From the IMG/VR virus record IMGVR_UViG_3300000553_000014, positions 24,303 to 88,302 of that record: a DNA stretch of 64,000 nucleotides; one strand, 5' to 3'. The position numbers were made by a program, and so were the translations under genes. This document shows, in pieces, positions 8,600 through 16,249 of the stretch. The notes under the pieces were generated by a model, which saw only the letters and a program-made list of their open reading frames with translations, was not told the DNA's origin and searched no databases. This DNA comes from a virus. Position 1 is the stretch's first letter. Each line of letters begins with the position of its first letter.

Positions 8600-8782
8600 A
8601 TGAAATTAATATCAAGTTTTATATTATTATTATTATTTTGGTGTTCTGTTTTTATTTTTATGATTTTAAATTTTATATTTGTTTTAATATTAAAATTATT
8701 AAAATTATTAGGGGACTATATTATTTTGATTTTAATTATATTGATAATAATAGTATTTTTTAAATATCATTTTAATTTGTAA
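8600..8782 (+). CDS. Small integral membrane protein, 60 aa
   Basis: Almost entirely hydrophobic, with two predicted membrane segments (about residues 4-30 and 37-55) split by a short KLLKLLGDY stretch. The start at 8600 lies 24 bases after the promoter motif. The overlapping ORF from 8557 in another frame is rejected because it would begin within the motif. Could be a holin-like or membrane-targeting early protein; nothing distinguishes these. Confidence 0.6.
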   Translation: MKLISSFILLLLFWCSVFIFMILNFIFVLILKLLKLLGDYIILILIILIIIVFFKYHFNL

Positions 8783-8799
8783 ACAACTAATATTTTTAT

Positions 8800-11445
8800 A
8801 TGTTAATCGAAAATAAATTATTAAAATACTTTAAAGGTGATGAACTTGCATCTTTTGTTTGGGAAAGTAAATATAAGTTTAAAGATGAACAAACACCAAA
8901 TGATATGTTTATTCGTCATGCTACTGAAATTGGACAAACAGAAATAAAAAGAATATCAAAATTATTACCAAAAAAATTAAATAAATTTCAAAAATTATTT
9001 ATAAAACAAAATGAAATAAAATTTGATTTATTATCTGATTATGGTAAAAGAAAATATCATTCATTAGTACAATTACATAAAAATCCTGAATTAATTTTAG
9101 ATGTTTTTGTTAAATTATGTAATTATTCTAATATTGTTTTAGCTGGTTCTTTTTTACAAGGAATTGGAAGACATGAATTTTATTCTTCATTATCAAATTG
9201 TTTTGTTCTTGGACAACCTTATGATTCTTATTCAGGAATAAATGAAAAAGGAAAAGAAATTACTGAAGTAATGAAACGTCGTGGAGGTGCGGGATTAGAT
9301 TTATCAACTATAAGACCTGCAGGGTCAGCAGTTCATAATCAATCAACTCTATCTTCAGGTGTTGTTTTATTTGCTGAAGGATATTCATCAAAAACAAAAG
9401 AAGTTGCACAATATGGCAGAAGAGGAGCTTTAATGCTTACATTAAGTATTAAACATCCTGATTCTGTTGCTTTTGCAAAAGAAAAACAAGATTTATCAAA
9501 AATAACAGGAGCAAATATTTCATTAAAAATGCCTAACGATTTTATGTTAGCTGTTAAAAATGATGAAGATTATTTTCAATGTTTTCCAATTAATAAAGAA
9601 ACATATAAATTAAGATTTGAAGATTTTGAATATAATAAATTAATTGAAATAAAAACTTTAAAATATACTGAAAATATAATTAATTTTTTTAATTTACCAC
9701 AATATGTTAAAAAAGTAAAAGCACGAGATGTTTGGAAAGAAATTACTAAATGTGCCTGGACAACTGCTGAACCTGGACTTGTATTTGAAGATAACTGGAT
9801 TACTTATGGATTAGATGGAATTTACGAACAATATCGACCTATTTCAACTAATCCATGTTCAGAAATACCTATGCAAGCTTATGATGCTTGTCGATTATTA
9901 TCCAAAAATTTATATTCATTAATATCAGAACCATTTACAGAAAATGCTTCAATTGATTATGTTCAAGCATATAATATGTTTTATGAACAATTAGTAATTG
10001 GAGATATTCTTATTGATTTAGAAATGGAATATATTGATAGAATTATTAATAAAATTAAAAATGGTAAAGACCCTCAAGAATTAAAAGATTTTGAAACTGG
10101 AGTTTGGGAAAAAATAAAAACAACTGCTTTAAAAGGAAGACGTTGTGGAGCTGGTTTTATAGGTTTAGGTGATATGCTTGCAGCAATTAATGAAAATTAT
10201 TATTCTCCTGAAATAATAACAAAATTATTTAAAATTAAAATGCAAGCTGAACTTGATGCAACAATTGATTTATCAATTCTTTATGGTAGTTTTGATGGAT
10301 TTGATTCAAAATTAGAAAGTTCATGTCCAACAGAAATGTTGAAAATGATTAAAAAAGAATTTCCTCATCAATTTGAAAAAATGATGAAATATGGTAGACG
10401 AAATGTTTCATGGTCAACCGCAGCTCCAACAGGGTCATTATCAATACAAACTCAAACAACTTCGGGAATTGAACCATTATTTTTAGCATATTATATGCGA
10501 AGAAAAAAATGTATTGACCCTTCTGAACGAATTGATTATGTTGACCCTGCAGATGGTCAAAAGTTTACCGAATATCCCGTTTTACATCCAAAATTTGTGG
10601 AATGGTTTAAAATTGCATTAAAATTTGACCGTCAAAAAGTTGAAAGTTTTACAAAAGCTGACCTTGATTATTTTTTCAAAAAATCTCCTTGGTATGGGAA
10701 TTGCGCTAATGATTTGAATTGGGAGCAAAGAGTTGAAATTCAATCAATTGTTCAAAAATATACAACACATGCAATTTCTTCAACAATAAATTTACCAAAA
10801 GATTGTAGTATTGATTTAATTGGAGATATTTACATGAAAAGTTGGGAAAGTGGTTTAAAAGGAAATACAGTTTATCGTGAAGGTTCTCGTGGTGGAATTT
10901 TAGTAAATAATAATGATAAAATTCCAACAAAATTTGAAGCAAGACATGCTCCAAAACGTCCAAGAACATTACCAGCAATTTATCATACATTAAAATATAG
11001 AAATAAAACTTATTCAGTTGTTATTGGATTTTTTAATGGATTTCCACATGAAGTTTTTGTTATTTCAGGTTTGGATAATTTACCTCAAAATTTTGATGAA
11101 AATGATACAATTAAAGGTTATATTAATAAAGAAGCAAAAGATTGGTATAATTTTGAATCTGAAACATTCTTATTAAAAGATATTTCAGCAATTGAAAAAG
11201 ATGAAAAACTTGTATCATTAATGTTATCAGGATTATTACGTCATGGAGCTCCTTTAAAATATGTGATTAAAACTTTAAATAAAACAAATCCAATTGCTGG
11301 AAGTTTTACACATAAATTGATTAAAATAATTTCAAAATATTTAGTTGATATAAATACAGGTGATTTATGTCCTGAATGTCAAACTGAATTAAAACATGAA
11401 AACGGATGTATTTCGTGTCCAGCTTGTGGTTGGTCTAAATGTTAA
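8800..11445 (+). CDS. nrdJ: Adenosylcobalamin-dependent (class II) ribonucleotide reductase
   Basis: 881 residues, one chain. The active-site cysteines are in SNCF (132-135) and NPCSE (351-355), with the substrate loop AAPTGSLS near residue 545. The C-terminus has a TSCPD-like domain (about 720-840) and a tail with paired cysteines (CPEC, CPACG, WSKC) that re-reduces the active site. This domain set marks NrdJ, which makes deoxyribonucleotides from ribonucleotides with B12 and needs neither oxygen nor a separate radical subunit. No intein or intron interrupts it. The family usually has NPCGE; Ser replaces Gly here. Supplies dNTPs with the deaminase at 13,974. Confidence 0.9.
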   Translation: MLIENKLLKYFKGDELASFVWESKYKFKDEQTPNDMFIRHATEIGQTEIKRISKLLPKKLNKFQKLFIKQNEIKFDLLSDYGKRKYHSLVQLHKNPELILDVFVKLCNYSNIVLAGSFLQGIGRHEFYSSLSNCFVLGQPYDSYSGINEKGKEITEVMKRRGGAGLDLSTIRPAGSAVHNQSTLSSGVVLFAEGYSSKTKEVAQYGRRGALMLTLSIKHPDSVAFAKEKQDLSKITGANISLKMPNDFMLAVKNDEDYFQCFPINKETYKLRFEDFEYNKLIEIKTLKYTENIINFFNLPQYVKKVKARDVWKEITKCAWTTAEPGLVFEDNWITYGLDGIYEQYRPISTNPCSEIPMQAYDACRLLSKNLYSLISEPFTENASIDYVQAYNMFYEQLVIGDILIDLEMEYIDRIINKIKNGKDPQELKDFETGVWEKIKTTALKGRRCGAGFIGLGDMLAAINENYYSPEIITKLFKIKMQAELDATIDLSILYGSFDGFDSKLESSCPTEMLKMIKKEFPHQFEKMMKYGRRNVSWSTAAPTGSLSIQTQTTSGIEPLFLAYYMRRKKCIDPSERIDYVDPADGQKFTEYPVLHPKFVEWFKIALKFDRQKVESFTKADLDYFFKKSPWYGNCANDLNWEQRVEIQSIVQKYTTHAISSTINLPKDCSIDLIGDIYMKSWESGLKGNTVYREGSRGGILVNNNDKIPTKFEARHAPKRPRTLPAIYHTLKYRNKTYSVVIGFFNGFPHEVFVISGLDNLPQNFDENDTIKGYINKEAKDWYNFESETFLLKDISAIEKDEKLVSLMLSGLLRHGAPLKYVIKTLNKTNPIAGSFTHKLIKIISKYLVDINTGDLCPECQTELKHENGCISCPACGWSKC

Positions 11446-11462
11446 AATAATTAAAATCAAAT

Positions 11463-11504
11463 AAAATGAGCAATTAAATCATAAAACATTTGATTGCTCA
11501 TTTT
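11463..11504. terminator. Hairpin terminator after the nrdJ gene
   Basis: AAAATGAGCAAT pairs with ATTGCTCATTTT across an 18-base loop that itself can partly pair, followed by a T run. The 3' arm doubles as the upstream box of the next promoter. Confidence 0.75.
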
Positions 11505-11526
11505 TATTTTATTTTATGGATATAAA
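11496..11526 (+). promoter_or_regulatory. Phage-type promoter motif fused to a terminator
   Basis: GCTCATTTTTATTTTATTTT at 11496, then ATGGATATAAAT at 11516. It drives the 11,552-13,883 operon. Confidence 0.7.
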
Positions 11527-11551
11527 TAATATTAATAAATAATTATCAATA

Positions 11552-12007
11552 ATGGAACAAAATAAAGAAAATTACGAAGATAAATTGTTTGAACAAAGAA
11601 AAAATGAACAATTAAGTTTAAAATTTGATAAATCAATATTAGCACGAATGTATAATAATGATATTGATTTATTTAGGGAAATGTGTATTGAAAGAAAAGA
11701 AAAAAATTTAGGATTTAAAGATACTTCAGAAACAAATCTTAAAAAAGCATTATTTGCTATTTATGAAAATACGGGAGGTGGTGGTTTATCTAATAAAGAT
11801 TCTAAATACCCAGAAGAACGTATTATGTATTATATTGAACAAGCTTTAGAAGAATTTAAACCAATAAAAATTTGGAAAATTCCTATTATTGCAAGTAATG
11901 AAAGCGTATCAGGAAAAGTTTTTGAATTAAAAGAAAATTCTGAAATATATAATATAATATTTGAACTCAATAATGGAATAATTCCAAACAAAATTAAATT
12001 TTTATAA
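11552..12007 (+). CDS. Hypothetical protein, 151 aa
   Basis: First gene of the operon that contains the lysozyme-like gene. A charged helical N-terminus is followed by a Gly-rich turn (NTGGGGLSNKDSKYP). No known family. Confidence 0.65.
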   Translation: MEQNKENYEDKLFEQRKNEQLSLKFDKSILARMYNNDIDLFREMCIERKEKNLGFKDTSETNLKKALFAIYENTGGGGLSNKDSKYPEERIMYYIEQALEEFKPIKIWKIPIIASNESVSGKVFELKENSEIYNIIFELNNGIIPNKIKFL

Positions 12008-12008
12008 T

Positions 12009-12791
12009 ATGGGACTAAGAAAAATACTTCAAAATTTTATATTTGGTAAAAATTTGACAAAAAATTTAGAACAAAAATTAAATCAAATAAATAATACAAT
12101 TCCAACAATTTCTGGTTTAGATGTTGAACAAATATTTTTATTTGATTTTAAAAATTATGCTTCACAGTATAATACTGGATTTGGTAATCAAGTTGTTATT
12201 GGTAATGGAATAAATCCAGGACATGGAAATGAAGATTCTGATAATTCTCCAGATACTGATAATAAAAAATATGTTAAATTAAAAGTAAAACCTATTGATG
12301 TTTTAAATCAATTAGAGACTATTCCAACACCTTTTGATTTAATGTTATTAGATGAAAAAATTGAAATTCTTAAAGAAAAAGAAAAATTAATTATTCAACA
12401 TTATTCTAAACGTGAAATTAACGCATTAATAATTCGTTTAGAAAATCGTAAAAAATATTCGGAATATAAAGAATTTTTTGAAAAATTTCAAAATACAACT
12501 GATGAAAAAATTGATATTTTATTAGATAAATATGAATTAGTTATGAAAACTTCAGATATTTTTATTCCTGAATTTCCAACTGAAGCAATAAAAATAATGA
12601 CCGAATATACTGAAAAAACTATTGCAATAACAACAAAAAAACCAGTTTTTTATGTTATAGCTGAAAATTCAAAATTTCAAAAAGCTTATAAACAAAGAGA
12701 CCCAATATTATTAGCTCAAAGTCCATTTGGATTTTATTGGCAAATACTTGGAGCTTGGGATAAAGAAATGTTAATATTATCTGAACTTTAA
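12009..12791 (+). CDS. Hypothetical protein, 260 aa
   Basis: Starts 1 base after the previous stop. N-terminal amphipathic region, a Gly/Asn/Asp-rich linker (about residues 60-85), a helical middle, and a C-terminal part (VFYVIAENSKF...SPFGFYWQILGAWDKEM) that looks like a compact alpha/beta domain. The family is not recognised. Its place in the operon with two membrane-associated genes may imply an envelope or lysis role, but this is only context. Confidence 0.65.
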   Translation: MGLRKILQNFIFGKNLTKNLEQKLNQINNTIPTISGLDVEQIFLFDFKNYASQYNTGFGNQVVIGNGINPGHGNEDSDNSPDTDNKKYVKLKVKPIDVLNQLETIPTPFDLMLLDEKIEILKEKEKLIIQHYSKREINALIIRLENRKKYSEYKEFFEKFQNTTDEKIDILLDKYELVMKTSDIFIPEFPTEAIKIMTEYTEKTIAITTKKPVFYVIAENSKFQKAYKQRDPILLAQSPFGFYWQILGAWDKEMLILSEL

Positions 12792-12795
12792 AATT

Positions 12796-13341
12796 ATGGA
12801 AAATTTATTACAAATATTAAAAATTTGGTTTACACAACCAATAGTTTTAATAATAATGATTACATTTTTATTTTGGATATTAATAATAACATTATTATTT
12901 TGGTTTTTAAAAAATTATGTTACAACACATATAAATTATCTTAATTCTTTGTCAAATGCGACTACAAAGCAATTAAGTTCAGAAATTTCAAAGTCGCAAA
13001 GATATGGTTTAATTAATAATATTAAATTTATGAAAAAATTTTTTCAAAAAATTCTTTTAATTATAACAATTGGAGTTCTTTTTGGTGGAATAACTATCCT
13101 TTGTTTAAGATACCAAGATAACGGTAAAAAAATAACAATCCAAACTCAACAAAAAACTTTGGATTCGCTTGCAAATGTTATTCGATTTAAAGACAATCAA
13201 CCAAAAACATTTACAAATGACAGTTTGCTTATAAGTATTAAACAAAATAATATTGATTGTCAAGAGTTAATTAAAACTCAATTATTAATAATGAAAAATT
13301 TAGATAGAAGAATTAGAATATTGGAGGATTATGAATATTAA
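12796..13341 (+). CDS. Two-TM membrane protein with periplasmic helical tail
   Basis: 181 residues. A first membrane segment (about residues 14-42) and a second (about 86-106) flank a cytoplasmic or loop region of about 45 residues. A C-terminal coiled-coil-like tail of 75 residues follows. It directly precedes the membrane-anchored lysozyme-like gene, so holin- or spanin-like roles are possible but unproven. Confidence 0.6.
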   Translation: MENLLQILKIWFTQPIVLIIMITFLFWILIITLLFWFLKNYVTTHINYLNSLSNATTKQLSSEISKSQRYGLINNIKFMKKFFQKILLIITIGVLFGGITILCLRYQDNGKKITIQTQQKTLDSLANVIRFKDNQPKTFTNDSLLISIKQNNIDCQELIKTQLLIMKNLDRRIRILEDYEY

Positions 13342-13355
13342 CTAAAAATTAAATT

Positions 13356-13883
13356 ATGTCAAATTATAAATTACTTGTATTTTTTATAATAGTTGTTATA
13401 TTATTATTTGTTAATTTTGAACTTAACAAATCAGCAAAAAATACTGAATTAAAAAAGTCTGAAATTATTAAAGAAAAAACTGATTGGGATTATTTGCAAG
13501 ATGCAATAATTTATACTGAAAGTCATGGAATTGATACAATAAAAGGGGAATGTCATAGTTTGGGGTGTTTGCAAATAACTCCAATTTATGTAAAACAAGT
13601 AAATATTATTTCAGGAGCTCATTATACTTTAGATGATAGAAAAAGTAGAAAAAAATCTATTGAAATGTTTGAGATTTTACAAAATCATTATAATCCTGAA
13701 AAAAATTTATTAAAAGCACTTTATTATCATAATCCTAATTATCCTAAAAAATATGAACAAAAAATATTTAGGAAAATAAATGAATTAAAATTTCAGGATA
13801 AATGTATTAAATGGGAAAAATATAAAGATTATTATTTTCCGAAATTTAAACCAAAAGATACATGTTTTATATTTCATATTTAA
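13356..13883 (+). CDS. Membrane-anchored lytic transglycosylase/lysozyme-like endolysin
   Basis: 175 residues. An N-terminal membrane anchor or uncleaved signal (residues 5-20) precedes an SLT/lysozyme-like fold: AIIYTESHG with the likely catalytic Glu55, CHSLGCLQITPIYVKQVN, then DDRKSRKKSIEMFEILQNHY and ALYYHNP. The order Glu...G-LQITP...helix...YN/H-P is that of goose-type and Slt-type peptidoglycan-cleaving enzymes. Likely role: cutting host peptidoglycan during lysis from the outer face of the inner membrane. Last gene of its operon, followed by a strong terminator. Confidence 0.75.
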   Translation: MSNYKLLVFFIIVVILLFVNFELNKSAKNTELKKSEIIKEKTDWDYLQDAIIYTESHGIDTIKGECHSLGCLQITPIYVKQVNIISGAHYTLDDRKSRKKSIEMFEILQNHYNPEKNLLKALYYHNPNYPKKYEQKIFRKINELKFQDKCIKWEKYKDYYFPKFKPKDTCFIFHI

Positions 13884-13924
13884 AAAATGGGCAATCAAAA
13901 TTAAATTGATTGCCCATTTTTTTT
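13882..13924. terminator. Strong hairpin terminator
   Basis: Perfect 17-bp arms with core ATGGGCAATCAA / TTGATTGCCCAT, a 7-base loop and a run of eight T. The 5' arm overlaps the stop codon of the lysozyme-like gene; the 3' arm is the upstream box of the next promoter. Confidence 0.85.
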
Positions 13925-13942
13925 CATTTTTATGGATATAAA
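13911..13942 (+). promoter_or_regulatory. Phage-type promoter motif fused to a terminator
   Basis: TGCCCATTTTTTTTC at 13911 and TATGGATATAAAA at 13931, upstream of the deaminase-DHH gene at 13,974. Confidence 0.7.
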
Positions 13943-13973
13943 AATTAATATTAATAACTAATTCACAATAAAT

Positions 13974-15416
13974 ATGCACATTAATAAAGATTTAATTGAA
14001 AGAATAAAAATAACAGCTAAAAAATCATTAGCAAATAAAAGAAAAGTTGGAGCAGTTTTGATTGATGAAAATAAAGAAAATCCAGAAATTTTCGTTATTT
14101 ATTCTGATGGATATAATAGAATTAATGAAAAATTATTACCTTATCCAATTGAAAATTCTAAAAATATAACATTTGATTATGTTCTTCATGCTGAAGAAGA
14201 TGCAATAATGAATTATGTAAGAACATTAAAAAATAATAATGTTGGAATACGAAATTTAGTTATGTATAATACATATTCTCCTTGTTATCAATGTTCAAAA
14301 ATGATTGTTGAATTAGGAATTAAAAAAGTTGTTTATCTTGAAGAACATAAATCAAATTTTATAACTCCTTCAGTTGAAGAAGGTTATTCTCCAAAAGAAT
14401 TTTTAGAAAAATCTGGAGTTGAAGTAATTCATTATAAAGAAGAAGAAATTGAAACAAAAGAAGTTGAAACAAAAGAAATTGCAATAATTTATCATTCAAA
14501 AGATGCTGATGGGTTTATGTCTGCATTTTTATTACGAAATTATTATAATTTTGATGCTTGCAATATTACATTATTTCCATATTGTTATGAAAAAGAAGCT
14601 GAATGGATGTATGGAAATTTTGATATTTATTTGTTTGGAGATATAACACCAACTATAGAATGGTTAGAAAATAATGTTGAATTATTTAATTCACATAAAA
14701 AAATTATAAAAATTTATGACCATCATGAAACAAAATTTAATGAAATATTTAAAATAATTGATAAATATTCATTAGTTATTGATTATCATTTTTATCCTGA
14801 TAAATCAGGAGCAAAAATTGTTTATAATTTTTTACATCCAAATCAAAAATTTAATGAAATAATTGATTTAATATCATTATATGATACATGGCAATTTGAT
14901 GCTAAAGATTTTGACCCTGAATTAAAAGAAAATGTAATTGCATTTGATTTACAATTAAAACAATTAAATAAATCAAATACTTATTGGGAATTTGCAAGTT
15001 TAATGAATCAATTAATTGATGAAGATGAAAAAAGAATAAATCAATTTGTTATTGATTCAATTAAAAAAGGTAAAAAATTATTATCTGAAATGCAAATTGA
15101 AATTCAAAAAATAATAAATTCCGGAATTTATAATGAAACAGGATTATTTATTTATTTTGGCAAACCTGAATATTTTATAACTGAAAAAATATATCAACAA
15201 TATCCTGAAACTAAATTTATTATAGCTATGAATAATAAATTAAATGAAGATAAAATATCATTTAGTGTACGTTCTAAAAAATATAATTGTGTAGATTTTG
15301 TAAGGCGATATTCAAAAGATGGAGGAGGTCATTTAGGAGCTGCTGGATTCAATGTAGAAATGTCAGAAGGTTATCGAATAATAGAAAGTTTAAAAATTTT
15401 AACATTAAATAATTAA
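13974..15416 (+). CDS. dCMP/cytidine deaminase fused to DHH-family phosphoesterase
   Basis: 480 residues in two domains. Residues 1-155 are a zinc-dependent deaminase: HAE at 72-74 and PCYQC at 103-107. Residues 168-480 are a DHH/DHHA1 phosphoesterase: HSKDADG (174-180), FGDITP (221-226), DHH (249-251) and a C-terminal DGGGHLGAAGF near residue 450. Deaminases of this type convert dCMP to dUMP for dTTP synthesis; DHH/DHHA1 enzymes of the NrnA/GdpP type hydrolyse nano-RNA, pAp or cyclic dinucleotides. A linker (EEEIETKEVETKE) joins them. The fusion is unusual and is discussed as a finding. First gene of a replication/repair operon. Confidence 0.85.
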   Translation: MHINKDLIERIKITAKKSLANKRKVGAVLIDENKENPEIFVIYSDGYNRINEKLLPYPIENSKNITFDYVLHAEEDAIMNYVRTLKNNNVGIRNLVMYNTYSPCYQCSKMIVELGIKKVVYLEEHKSNFITPSVEEGYSPKEFLEKSGVEVIHYKEEEIETKEVETKEIAIIYHSKDADGFMSAFLLRNYYNFDACNITLFPYCYEKEAEWMYGNFDIYLFGDITPTIEWLENNVELFNSHKKIIKIYDHHETKFNEIFKIIDKYSLVIDYHFYPDKSGAKIVYNFLHPNQKFNEIIDLISLYDTWQFDAKDFDPELKENVIAFDLQLKQLNKSNTYWEFASLMNQLIDEDEKRINQFVIDSIKKGKKLLSEMQIEIQKIINSGIYNETGLFIYFGKPEYFITEKIYQQYPETKFIIAMNNKLNEDKISFSVRSKKYNCVDFVRRYSKDGGGHLGAAGFNVEMSEGYRIIESLKILTLNN

Positions 15417-15433
15417 CATATAATAAAAAAATA

Positions 15434-16249
15434 ATGACACAAAACAATCAAGACAATCAAAAAGAATTTAAAAAATTTGACAGAATAGTTAAATTAGATT
15501 TTTCAAAAATTTTAAAAGAAAAAAAATCGATTTTTGAACCAAATGTAAAAATGACACAAAAAGCTTATGATAAAATTTGTGAAATTTGGAACAAAGATGA
15601 AAAATCTCGTAAATTTTTAAAACATATTATTTCAGCATTTTTTCCAATTAATAATTGGAATAAAGTAATGTTTAAAAAAGATACAGATATTATTAAATGT
15701 GCAATTCTTAATCATGATTTGACAGGAATTTCAAATATATCTGAATCATTAGCTGGATATTCAATGAAAAAAATGTTTATAGATGCAAATTGTATTCTTG
15801 AAGGTGATGTAATAAATAATGAAAAGAAATCCAGACTTTATAAAAAAGAAGAACTTGATGAATTAAATTCATTAAGAAATTCATTACCAATTTCAATTCG
15901 TGAAGGGGATTTTGCATATATGTGTGAAAAATCCGATAAATTTATTTCAGGAGAAACTGCAATTGCATTACAACAATTTATTGAACTTCTAATTTTAAAT
16001 GGAGATAAAGAAATGACCAATATGATTAGAAAAATGCGAAATGAATCTATGAAAGATGAATGGAATAATGATTTAGATACAGAATTAAAAATAACTGCTC
16101 ATGATTTTGAACAAAAACGTCAAAAAGAACAAAAACAAATTGCAAAAGAAATTTTAGAATCTAAAGCCCCGAAATTAAGTGATAATTTAAATACTTCAAC
16201 ATTAAGTAAATTAGAAGAATTAAAATTAAAAATGCAAGAAAATGAATAA
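15434..16249 (+). CDS. Hypothetical protein, 271 aa
   Basis: A charged, mainly helical protein ending in a coiled-coil-like tail (KLEELKLKMQ). It contains a clearly folded middle (KFLKHIISAFFPINNWNKVM; SLAGYSMKKMFID). It overlaps the ligase gene by 8 bases, so it belongs to the replication/repair operon. No family recognised. Confidence 0.65.
   Translation: MTQNNQDNQKEFKKFDRIVKLDFSKILKEKKSIFEPNVKMTQKAYDKICEIWNKDEKSRKFLKHIISAFFPINNWNKVMFKKDTDIIKCAILNHDLTGISNISESLAGYSMKKMFIDANCILEGDVINNEKKSRLYKKEELDELNSLRNSLPISIREGDFAYMCEKSDKFISGETAIALQQFIELLILNGDKEMTNMIRKMRNESMKDEWNNDLDTELKITAHDFEQKRQKEQKQIAKEILESKAPKLSDNLNTSTLSKLEELKLKMQENE

Noticed and set aside
8557-8763. 68-codon ORF overlapping the small membrane protein
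   Set aside because: It would begin inside the promoter motif; the 8,600 frame has a suitable leader and a cleaner two-helix membrane profile.
8800-11445. Intein in the ribonucleotide reductase
   Set aside because: Phage NrdJ genes often carry one, but all motifs here are contiguous and the length fits an uninterrupted enzyme.
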